The notes beneath the pieces were generated by a model. The model ran no database searches, was not told the origin of the DNA, and saw only the letters and a list, made by a program, of their open reading frames with translations. A stretch of DNA of 13,775 nucleotides, from positions 25,534-39,308 of the forward strand of contig DLTN01000053.1 in NCBI GenBank assembly GCA_002500925.1, given 5' to 3'. The position numbers and the translations under genes were made by a program. How positions within the stretch are numbered: the stretch's first letter is position 1; each line of letters opens with the position of its first letter. The DNA is from Gemmatimonadales bacterium UBA7835 (GTDB lineage Bacteria > Gemmatimonadota > Gemmatimonadetes > Longimicrobiales > Gaopeijiaceae). This document shows, piece after piece, positions 6,216 to 13,238 of this stretch.

Positions 6216-8134
6216 GACTCTATCACCCACGTGCGCTTCGTCGTCGCGCGAAAGGTCTGGTGTTCGCAACAGGAGTAGTTCTGGCTGCTCTGATTATAGC
6301 CTTTTTCCGGTTGCAGGTGCTCCAGTCTGATGACTGGGTCCTGCGTGCTAGTTCCAACAGAGTGCGGGTTCTTCCCATACCCGCTCCACGGGGCACGATC
6401 TACGACCGAAATGGGGTCATCATAGCTGACAATGTGCCGGGTTATTCGATAACGGTGCTGCCTGGACCGGTGGACTCTGTCCGGGCCACCCTGACTCGTA
6501 TGTCTGAACATATCGAGCTATCGGATCGGGAAATAGAGCAGGTGCTGGCCCGGCTACGTCGTTTTGGTCGTGAGGTGGTCATCGACTCCGATGCCGACTT
6601 TGACGCGGTGTCCAAGATCGAAGAACGTCGTTCCGATTTTCCTGGGGTCTATATCGACATGCGTCCCCGGCGTCGCTACAACCTGGGAGTGTCCGGGGCT
6701 CACCTGACAGGCTATGTGGGAGAAATTACAGCTGACGAGTTGGAGATGGAGATGTTTCCTGACTCGGTATACAGTCCCGGCATCATTGTGGGTAAGATCG
6801 GGATTGAGCGTCAATACGAGTCCAGGCTCCAGGGCAGACAGGGTGTGAGATGGGTCGAGTTCGATGCTCGTGGGCGTATTGTAGGTGATTTTGCGGGAGT
6901 AGAGAGAACAGCTGCCATAGAAGGTGAGGACCTGCACTTGAACTTGGATTTTGGTCTTCAACAGTGGATCCACAGGATATTCCCCGACTCCATGTCAGGT
7001 GCGGTGGTCGCTCTTGATCCCAAGGATGGTGGTGTACTGGCCTTGTATTCTGCTCCCGGCTATGACCCGAATGCATTTGTAGGAGGGATCGACACAGAGG
7101 CTTGGGCCGGGCTCAACGAGAACGAACAAAAGCCTTTGTTCAACCGATCGGTGCTAGGCCTTTATGCGCCCGCATCGACTTGGAAGCTCGCCTCCGCTGG
7201 CATCGCTCTGGACGCAGGTGTTGTAACCCCTGATGAGGTGATGCCAGATCCGTGCGAGGGCCAATGGTACTGGGGCAACCGCTTCTGGGGTTGCTGGGAT
7301 CGACAGGGTCACGGGTACAACACCTTAGCAGAGGCTATAGGAAATTCGTGTGACGTCTACTTCTATCAGCTTGGGCTGAGGCTAGGCTTGCAGCGGCTGC
7401 TAGACAGGTCAACCGATATCGGTTTCAGCCAGCAGTGCGGTGTTGATCTTCCGCAAGAGAGTCGTGGCATTTTCCCGGAAGGTCCACAATTCTGGCAGGA
7501 ACTATATGGATATCGGCCAACCGAAGGAGAAGCGCTGAATCTAGCGATAGGTCAGGGTCCCAATTCGCAGACGCCTTTGAAGATGGCTCAGTTCTACGTG
7601 GCTCTGGCTCGTAATGGATCTGCCCCAGCCCCTGTCATCGCCAAAGGTGTGGCTATCTCTGAGGGTTGGCAGCTTGACCTTGCACGGGAGCACATCGCGT
7701 CACTACGAGAAGGCTTACGAATGGTTACGGCCCCTGGAGGTACGGCCCATTTTGGAACGACTCTGGAGCACTGGGAGGTAATCGGGAAAACTGGTACGGG
7801 TCAGAATCCTTTGAGCGTTAGGGGGCTCGCGCAGGACCATGCGTGGTTCGCAGGTATGGCCGGACCCCCCGGAAAGTCACCGGAGATAGTGTTGGTGGCA
7901 ATTGTCGAATACGGTGAAAGTGGAGGGCAGGTCGCTGCTCCGATCGTGGCTAAAGCAGCGGACTACTACCTTCGCTCCAAGCATGGCATCCCGATCGATA
8001 CAATCCAGACTTACCGTGAGCACATCCTGAGGGGACCTGTGCCCCAATGGTATCGGGATCGATTTCCACGAGGAATCACAACAGAAGCACAGGAGCAGGC
8101 CGGTTTGACTCCGGCGGCTGAAGGTGGCTCATGA
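6212..8134 (+). CDS. mrdA: Penicillin-binding protein 2 (elongasome transpeptidase)
   Basis: A class B PBP that cross-links side-wall peptidoglycan in complex with RodA. It is 640 residues. An N-terminal membrane anchor at about 15-35 is preceded by basic residues (RALRRRAK). The pedestal domain begins with RGTIYDRNG. The transpeptidase motifs are all present: SxxK as STWK with nucleophile S322 and K325; SxN as S379-C380-D381 (the SxD form is usual for PBP2); and KTG at 526-528 (GKTGTGQ). Between the first two motifs lie D346, C348, C361 and H367, which with C380 resemble the zinc site known in PBP2 of other bacteria. The GTG start overlaps the mreD stop as GTGA, with TTGGAG about 8 bases upstream; the frame extends upstream to 6059, but only inside mreD. 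ATGA overlap with rodA. Confidence 0.97.
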   Translation: MRLYHPRALRRRAKGLVFATGVVLAALIIAFFRLQVLQSDDWVLRASSNRVRVLPIPAPRGTIYDRNGVIIADNVPGYSITVLPGPVDSVRATLTRMSEHIELSDREIEQVLARLRRFGREVVIDSDADFDAVSKIEERRSDFPGVYIDMRPRRRYNLGVSGAHLTGYVGEITADELEMEMFPDSVYSPGIIVGKIGIERQYESRLQGRQGVRWVEFDARGRIVGDFAGVERTAAIEGEDLHLNLDFGLQQWIHRIFPDSMSGAVVALDPKDGGVLALYSAPGYDPNAFVGGIDTEAWAGLNENEQKPLFNRSVLGLYAPASTWKLASAGIALDAGVVTPDEVMPDPCEGQWYWGNRFWGCWDRQGHGYNTLAEAIGNSCDVYFYQLGLRLGLQRLLDRSTDIGFSQQCGVDLPQESRGIFPEGPQFWQELYGYRPTEGEALNLAIGQGPNSQTPLKMAQFYVALARNGSAPAPVIAKGVAISEGWQLDLAREHIASLREGLRMVTAPGGTAHFGTTLEHWEVIGKTGTGQNPLSVRGLAQDHAWFAGMAGPPGKSPEIVLVAIVEYGESGGQVAAPIVAKAADYYLRSKHGIPIDTIQTYREHILRGPVPQWYRDRFPRGITTEAQEQAGLTPAAEGGS

Positions 8135-9369
8135 GCTTCTCAGAAAGATGGGCAATCGATAGACGGTTGGTCAGCGCAACCCTGGTTTTGAGCCTTTTTG
8201 GGATCGCAATGATCTACTCGGCGGGACAACTTCAAGTCCCAAATGAGGTTACGCACGGAGCTTGGATCCTTCAGTTACAGTGGTTTTTGGTTGCGCTTCT
8301 CACATTCACAGTGGTGTCTCGAATCCCTGTGCCCTGGATAGAGTGGGCTGCGCATCCGATCTACGTTTTGGGAGTTGTCCTTCTTGGCTTGACGTTGATC
8401 ATCGGGGAAGGCCGTGGAACTGCTGTTGGAGTGAAGTCATGGATCAGGTTGGGCGGTTTCGGTTTTCAGCCAGCTGAGATAGCCAAGATCGCGACGATCC
8501 TTTGGCTGGCCCAGATTCTTTCGGAGAGGGACCGTCCCCTCAGAACTCTGCGGGAGCTCGTGAAGCCGGGTGCGATTGTGGCCCTGCCTCTGGGTCTTGT
8601 GATGCTGCAGCCGGATCTGGGAACAGCTCTAGCATTCGTAGGGATTCTTTTTGCGATGCTCTACTGGGCCGCCACTCCAGTGTGGCTCCTCACCTTAATA
8701 GCGAGTCCTGTGGTGGGACTATTTCTCGCCTACGATACTGCGGTGTGGTCGGCGTACATCCTGATCGTCATCGCCTGTATGATTCTCTTTTTTCGCTCGC
8801 GACTGTTTCTATTCGAGTCTGTAGCACTAGTCCTTGCCAACTTTGCTTCGGCTACTTTAGCTCGTCCTCTCTGGAACTCTTTGGCGAACTACCAGAGGAA
8901 TCGTATTCTGGTGTTCTTGGATCCTGAGGTTGACCCGAGAGGCGCTGGGTATCAGGTGATCCAGTCAAAGGTGGCGATAGGGAGCGGCGAGTTCTGGGGA
9001 CAGGGTTTCACTCTAGGTGCTCAAAAGCGCCTCGACTTCCTTCCTACACAGCACACCGACTTCATTTTCAGTGTTATCGGCGAAGAACTCGGATTCGTAG
9101 GGACATCTCTAGCAATTCTGCTCTTCGGTTACGTGCTAACCCGACTTGTGCGACTAGCTGCAGTATCGGAATCATCCTTTGCCGGTCTTTCGCTGCTGGG
9201 TATCTTCGGAGCGTGGCTGGTTCATGTGCTCGTGAACATTGGAATGACTGCTGGTGTTGTGCCTGTCACTGGCATCCCACTCCCATTCGTGAGCTATGGA
9301 GGTACTTTTCTCGTCACGTCGTGGTTGGCCGTGGCGCTTGCGGTTCGGCTCTCTCACGAGCGCATCTGA
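8131..9369 (+). CDS. rodA: Rod shape-determining protein RodA (SEDS peptidoglycan glycosyltransferase)
   Basis: Polymerises lipid II into glycan strands during elongation, partnered with PBP2. The 412-residue polytopic membrane protein has about ten hydrophobic helices. SEDS family segments in order are GVKSWIRLGGFGFQPAEIAK, LQPDLGTA (D162), NRILVFLDPEVDPRGAGYQ followed by QSKVAIGSGEFWGQG, FLPTQHTDFIFSVIGEELG (D310) and the C-terminal GIPLPFVSYGG (about 382-391). RodA rather than FtsW is chosen because the gene directly follows mrdA in the mre cluster. The ATG start overlaps the mrdA stop (ATGA), with AAGGTGG a few bases upstream. It is followed by a 29-base gap before accD. Confidence 0.96.
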   Translation: MSFSERWAIDRRLVSATLVLSLFGIAMIYSAGQLQVPNEVTHGAWILQLQWFLVALLTFTVVSRIPVPWIEWAAHPIYVLGVVLLGLTLIIGEGRGTAVGVKSWIRLGGFGFQPAEIAKIATILWLAQILSERDRPLRTLRELVKPGAIVALPLGLVMLQPDLGTALAFVGILFAMLYWAATPVWLLTLIASPVVGLFLAYDTAVWSAYILIVIACMILFFRSRLFLFESVALVLANFASATLARPLWNSLANYQRNRILVFLDPEVDPRGAGYQVIQSKVAIGSGEFWGQGFTLGAQKRLDFLPTQHTDFIFSVIGEELGFVGTSLAILLFGYVLTRLVRLAAVSESSFAGLSLLGIFGAWLVHVLVNIGMTAGVVPVTGIPLPFVSYGGTFLVTSWLAVALAVRLSHERI

Positions 9370-9389
9370 CTCACCTGACACTGAGTGAC

Positions 9390-9394
9390 AGGAG
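9390..9394 (+). promoter_or_regulatory. Ribosome binding site of accD
   Basis: AGGAG lies 4 bases before ATG 9399 and is the clearest Shine-Dalgarno in the window. It decides the accD start against the upstream extension that runs back inside rodA. Confidence 0.75.
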
Positions 9395-9398
9395 CTCT

Positions 9399-10247
9399 AT
9401 GGCCTGGTTCCGCAAGGACAAAAAGCCGCTGAAGGCAGAAGACCGCCGCGAAGTTGCGACGGAGGTCTTCGACAAGTGCCAAGGTTGTGGTGATATCCTT
9501 TATCGTGAGCGTCTTGCCCAAAACCTCAACGTTTGTCCGAACTGTGGCTATCACCTCCGGATTGGCGCGCGGGCTTACGTCGGCATCCTATTGGATGAAG
9601 GCTCCTTCACCGAATTCGACGAGAACTTGAAGGCGACTGATCCTCTCGGATTCGTCGATCTCAAAGATTACCCGACACGGATTGCTGCGGCAGAAGCTAA
9701 CGGAAAGAATGAAGCACTCATTTCAGGTGCCGGGACACTCAACGGAATAGACGTCACGATCGCGGTCATGGACTTCGACTTCATCGGCGGGTCCATGGGC
9801 TCGGTGGTCGGGGAGAAGATCGCCCGTGCAGGTCTGGCTGCTTTGGACGCAAAGACTCCTTTTGTAATCGTAAGCGCTTCTGGCGGGGCACGAATGCAGG
9901 AGGGGATCTACTCACTCATGCAGATGGCGAAAACCTCTACCGTCTTAGCGCGGCTGCATGAAAAGGCACTGCCCTTTATTTCAGTGCTTACGCACCCCAC
10001 TACAGGAGGGGTTACTGCGTCCTATGCGATGCTCGGAGACGTTAATCTCGCAGAGCCAGGAGCGCTTATCGGTTTCGCAGGGCCGCGGGTCATTGAGGAG
10101 ACAATAAAACAGGAGTTGCCCGAGGGTTTCCAGCGTTCAGAATTTGTTCAGGAACATGGGATGGTGGACCGTGTGGTTGATCGTCGTGAACTTAAATCGG
10201 TGATCGGAAAGCTTCTCCGGCATCAGCATGCAGGTTGGAGCGACTGA
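9399..10247 (+). CDS. accD: Acetyl-CoA carboxylase carboxyltransferase subunit beta
   Basis: The beta subunit of the carboxyltransferase that moves carboxyl from carboxybiotin to acetyl-CoA, making malonyl-CoA for fatty-acid synthesis; it works with AccA, which is not in this window. The 282 residues match the family length. The N-terminal zinc ribbon is C27-x2-C30-x15-C46-x2-C49. The crotonase-fold core contains GTLNG, DFDFIGGSMGSVVGEKI, SASGGARMQEG, LTHPTTGGVTASYAMLGD and PGALIGFAGPRVIEETI. The start ATG is set by the AGGAG ribosome site. Its 3' end overlaps folC by 13 bases if folC starts at TTG 10235; accD-folC adjacency is common in bacteria, including E. coli. Confidence 0.97.
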   Translation: MAWFRKDKKPLKAEDRREVATEVFDKCQGCGDILYRERLAQNLNVCPNCGYHLRIGARAYVGILLDEGSFTEFDENLKATDPLGFVDLKDYPTRIAAAEANGKNEALISGAGTLNGIDVTIAVMDFDFIGGSMGSVVGEKIARAGLAALDAKTPFVIVSASGGARMQEGIYSLMQMAKTSTVLARLHEKALPFISVLTHPTTGGVTASYAMLGDVNLAEPGALIGFAGPRVIEETIKQELPEGFQRSEFVQEHGMVDRVVDRRELKSVIGKLLRHQHAGWSD

Positions 10248-11560
10248 GCGGGTCACTGTTCGCTGACCCGCTTGTGGCTCGGCTTTTCCCCGTCCTTAAA
10301 ACAGAGGTTCAGTGGGGATTAGAGCGGACAGAGAAAGCGCTGGCGGCGCTCGGGGATCCGCACCGGGCGTATGAGACGCTTCACGTTGGTGGGACAAACG
10401 GTAAGGGTTCGGTCACGTCAACTGTGGGATCGGTGATACAGGAGGCCGGACTCCGCACGGGAGTCTACACCTCTCCGCATCTCTGCACGATCCGAGAACG
10501 TATACTCGTCGATGGTATGCCGATCGGAGAAAGATATTTGCTTCAGTACGCAGATGAAGCGACTTCGGCCATAATTGATAATGGCCTCTCTTTTTTCGAA
10601 GCTGTCACGGTTCTGGCGTTCTACACCTTCGCCAAAGAAAGTGTTGAGATTGGAGTAATTGAGGTCGGTCTTGGTGGTCGTTTAGATGCGACTAACGTTG
10701 TTCATCCAGAAGTGACGGCTATAACAAATGTCGCCATGGACCACGCCGGTTATCTGGGCGGAACCCTAGAAGCCATTGCTCGGGAGAAGGCCGGCATCAT
10801 CAAGAGGGGTGTCCCCTTAGTAACGGCGGAGTCGTCACTTCTGATCCTCGATCTTATGCGTGCTCAAGCGAAAGAATTGGGAGCCCCGTTTTTGAGCGTG
10901 GATCAGACCCGGGTTCAAAACGTTCAAGTTAGGCGCGAATTGACTGAGCTGACTCTGTCCACTGAGTGCTGGGGTGACCTTGAGCTGGAGACGCCGCTTA
11001 TCGGTAAGCATCAGGCGATTAACGCAGCTCTGGCAGTATCCATAGTAGGACAACTTAATGATTCGGTCAGACCCTCCAGGGTCGAGGTAACAAAGGGTGT
11101 GTCATCCGTAATACATCCTGGTCGAGACGATGTTCGGGTGATTGATGGGTGCACTTTTTTACTCGATGTTGCTCATAATGTGGCTGGCGTAGAATCACTC
11201 GTGGACACGATAGACAGGCTCGAGTTACCACGCCCTTTGGTTGTGTTGGTGGCAGTTTTGGGGGACAAGGATTGGCTTTCGATGCTCCCACTACTCTTGT
11301 CTCGAACGGATGCTGCGTTCTTAACTTGCGCTCCGACGGCTCCTCTGGATCGACAGTGGGATCCGGTTGTCGCCGCAGACTCAGTTGATTCAACCACACT
11401 CGTCCGCGTCGTCAGCGACTTCGAGAAAGCACTCGAGGGTGCGAGACTTCGGGCCGGGCATGGTACGGTTGTTGTCACAGGTTCGGCATATTCAGTGGGA
11501 CCTGCTATGACTCTTCTGGGACTGGATCCTTTGGCAGGTAAGGGTACATTGCGCGCCTGA
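10235..11560 (+). CDS. folC: Folylpolyglutamate synthase / dihydrofolate synthase (FolC)
   Basis: A Mur-ligase-family ATP-dependent ligase that adds glutamate to folates and, when bifunctional, to dihydropteroate. It is 441 residues. The P-loop HVGGTNGKGS has its GxxGKGS at 53-59. It is followed by TSPHLCTIRERI, IEVGLGGRLDATN, ITNVAMDHAGYLG, REKAGIIKRG and, in the C-terminal domain, LDVAHNVAG, matching the family DxAHN motif. These features do not settle whether it is FPGS only or bifunctional. The start is TTG 10235, overlapping accD; GTG 10274 is the main alternative and no in-frame ATG is close. Neither start has a good Shine-Dalgarno, so re-initiation after accD is plausible. It ends within a CCTGA tandem repeat. 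Confidence 0.95.
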   Translation: MERLSGSLFADPLVARLFPVLKTEVQWGLERTEKALAALGDPHRAYETLHVGGTNGKGSVTSTVGSVIQEAGLRTGVYTSPHLCTIRERILVDGMPIGERYLLQYADEATSAIIDNGLSFFEAVTVLAFYTFAKESVEIGVIEVGLGGRLDATNVVHPEVTAITNVAMDHAGYLGGTLEAIAREKAGIIKRGVPLVTAESSLLILDLMRAQAKELGAPFLSVDQTRVQNVQVRRELTELTLSTECWGDLELETPLIGKHQAINAALAVSIVGQLNDSVRPSRVEVTKGVSSVIHPGRDDVRVIDGCTFLLDVAHNVAGVESLVDTIDRLELPRPLVVLVAVLGDKDWLSMLPLLLSRTDAAFLTCAPTAPLDRQWDPVVAADSVDSTTLVRVVSDFEKALEGARLRAGHGTVVVTGSAYSVGPAMTLLGLDPLAGKGTLRA

Positions 11561-11570
11561 CCTGACCTGA
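11556..11570 (+). repeat. Three tandem CCTGA units spanning the folC stop
   Basis: CCTGA occurs three times in a row, the first unit containing the folC TGA. Because the period is five, the TGA triplets at 11558, 11563 and 11568 fall in all three frames. Seen directly; may be chance slippage. Confidence 0.8.
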
Positions 11571-11595
11571 CCTATATGTCCTCTTCGAAGTAATA

Positions 11596-12885
11596 TTGCC
11601 CGTGTCCCATAAGGAATTCACCAAGCTGCCTGGTTTTCGGGATTTTCCTCCCGAAGATTTCGATCGCCGTTCACACATTCAAGGTGCGTGGCGGCGGGTC
11701 GCGCAGAGGTATGGTTTCCAAGAATACGACGGCCCACCTCTTGAATCTCTTGACCTGTACGTGGAAAAGAGTGGAGATGAGATCGTTGGGCAGCTCTACA
11801 ATTTTGTAGATAAGGGAGATCGAGATGTCGCGCTGCGACCAGAGATGACGCCATCTCTCGCGCGCATTCTGGCAAAACGAAGCCGTGGCATGAGTAAGCC
11901 GATTAAATGGTTCAGTATGCCGCAGCTCTTTCGCTACGAGCGTGCTCAGCGCGGAAGACTGCGCGAACACTTCCAGTGGAATGTTGACATTATTGGAGAA
12001 CCTAGCGTGGCTGCAGATGCAGAAGTGCTAGCCATTGCGATTGACGGGCTGCGAGAGTTGGGGTTTACGGCGAAGGATTTTTCTGCCCGCGTCTCAGACC
12101 GACGCTTACTCACTGCACTTCTTTTAGTAATTGGTGTCCAGGAAGAAAACCTCGGCGCCACGTTTGGTGTCATAGACAAGATAGAAAGGTTACCGGCGGA
12201 AAAAGCGGAAGACTTGTTGGTGGAGGAAGCAGGGTTAGACAAGGCCGAAATAGAAGTCTTGAAAAGTCTGCTGAGTTCGACCGAGATCGACGACGTTGCA
12301 CGGGCGTTCGGAGATGATACTAGAGTAGCCGAAGAGTTACACCGATTTCGCCAATACACTGATATGCTCGAAGCAATGGGACTTGGCGATTTTGTCGAGC
12401 TGGACCTTCGAATTGTCCGTGGTCTTGCATATTACACTGGAATTGTTTTTGAGCTCTTTGATCGGAAGGGCGATCTGCGGGCGATTTGCGGCGGCGGCAG
12501 ATACGACAGACTTCTGGAGTTAGTCGGGGGTGATCCGCAGCCGGCGGTCGGCTTCGGTATGGGCGATGTTGTATTGGGCGAGTTGCTCAAAGAGATGAAC
12601 CTCGTCCCAGAATACGAGAGAGCTCTGGACTACTTCTTGGTGGCAGTGACTGGAGAGGAGTATCCCGCAGCCTTACGCTTGGCTCACCAATTACGAGATC
12701 AAGGCCACTCCGTAGCCTATGGACTGAAGCAACAGGGTGTGGCCAAGCAGATGAAGGCCGCTGCGCGTGAAGGTGCGAACACTGTGCTTATAATCGGGCC
12801 AGACGAGTTGGCAAATGGAACTGTCCTTGTGCGCGACATGACTTCTGGTGAGCAAAGGGAAGTTCAAAGGCAAGAATTCGAATGA
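11596..12885 (+). CDS. hisS: Histidyl-tRNA synthetase
   Basis: A class II aminoacyl-tRNA synthetase that charges tRNA-His. It is 429 residues. The N-terminus carries LPGFRDFPPED and the motif 1 region. Motif 2 is FRYERAQRGRLREHFQW (from F112, with R113). The histidine-recognition loop is VRGLAYYTGIVFE (R275 to about 287), and motif 3 covers GGGRYDRL (about 299-306) and AVGFGMG (317-323). The C-terminal anticodon-binding domain covers about 345-429. Complete catalytic motifs argue for a true synthetase rather than the HisZ paralogue. The histidine loop reads RGLAYYTG where many bacteria have RGLDYYTG; I recall this form in the alternative, more eukaryote-like HisRS group. There is no in-frame ATG near the N-terminus, so TTG 11596 or GTG 11602 is the start. 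ATGA overlap with the next gene. Confidence 0.96.
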   Translation: MPVSHKEFTKLPGFRDFPPEDFDRRSHIQGAWRRVAQRYGFQEYDGPPLESLDLYVEKSGDEIVGQLYNFVDKGDRDVALRPEMTPSLARILAKRSRGMSKPIKWFSMPQLFRYERAQRGRLREHFQWNVDIIGEPSVAADAEVLAIAIDGLRELGFTAKDFSARVSDRRLLTALLLVIGVQEENLGATFGVIDKIERLPAEKAEDLLVEEAGLDKAEIEVLKSLLSSTEIDDVARAFGDDTRVAEELHRFRQYTDMLEAMGLGDFVELDLRIVRGLAYYTGIVFELFDRKGDLRAICGGGRYDRLLELVGGDPQPAVGFGMGDVVLGELLKEMNLVPEYERALDYFLVAVTGEEYPAALRLAHQLRDQGHSVAYGLKQQGVAKQMKAAAREGANTVLIIGPDELANGTVLVRDMTSGEQREVQRQEFE

Positions 12886-13238
12886 GTCGCCGGCGACGTC
12901 GTGGTCGGAAACGCGCCCAAACTAAGACCAACGCAAAGCTACTTAGGTCTGATATGGAAGCTGCGGCTCGAGCCCAGGAAGTCACGCAACGTGCAATTCG
13001 AAGGTTGGATTTATTTGAGTGGGTTGTGTGGGGTGTCGGTGCGTTAATGGCGTTGACTGCTGGTGCCGCGATCGCGTGGATGATGGGGGTTGCGGCCGGT
13101 TGGAGCTTCAGGCCGACATGGTTGGTGCTTTCGATGCTGCTTTTCGTGATCCCAGGTGGGGTAGCGATCATTCAAATTCGTAAAGACGAACGGGGTTATG
13201 ATTCCCGAAATAAGAACTGGATGTCCAACGATGGCTGA
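12882..13238 (+). CDS. Small two-helix membrane protein of unknown function
   Basis: I do not recognise a family. The 118 residues begin with a very basic stretch (MSRRRRRGRKRAQTK), then a charged, alanine-rich, probably helical segment (about 18-43), two hydrophobic segments (about 45-71 and 79-99) separated by a short polar turn (GWSFRP), and a charged C-terminus (RKDERGYDSRNK). By the positive-inside rule both ends should face the cytoplasm, as a hairpin. It is likely real: its ATG overlaps the hisS stop (ATGA), it overlaps the proS start by 8 bases, and the hydrophobic pattern is coherent. The basic end could bind nucleic acid, ribosome or anionic lipid, but that is only speculation. It lies between two tRNA synthetase genes. 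Confidence 0.75.
   Translation: MSRRRRRGRKRAQTKTNAKLLRSDMEAAARAQEVTQRAIRRLDLFEWVVWGVGALMALTAGAAIAWMMGVAAGWSFRPTWLVLSMLLFVIPGGVAIIQIRKDERGYDSRNKNWMSNDG

Noticed and set aside
6206..7076. Antisense open frames of about 97-139 codons opposite mrdA
   Set aside because: No recognisable domain or ribosome site; expected shadows of a conserved + strand gene. The same applies to the other minus-strand frames in the window.
8262..8927. Two extra open frames (71 and 141 codons) inside rodA in another frame
   Set aside because: Their translations are Cys/Ser/Gly-rich with no domain, and they lie fully inside the strongly conserved rodA frame.
9369..9386. ACTCA/TGAGT stem between rodA and accD
   Set aside because: A 5-bp stem with an 8-base loop and no T-run; likely chance.
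11946..12359. 137-codon minus-strand open frame opposite hisS
   Set aside because: Low-complexity Ser/Asn/Ala-rich translation mirroring hisS codons; no independent support.
11596..12885. HisZ (HisG regulatory subunit) instead of HisRS
   Set aside because: Motifs 2 and 3, the histidine loop and the anticodon-binding domain are all present, and no his biosynthesis gene is adjacent.
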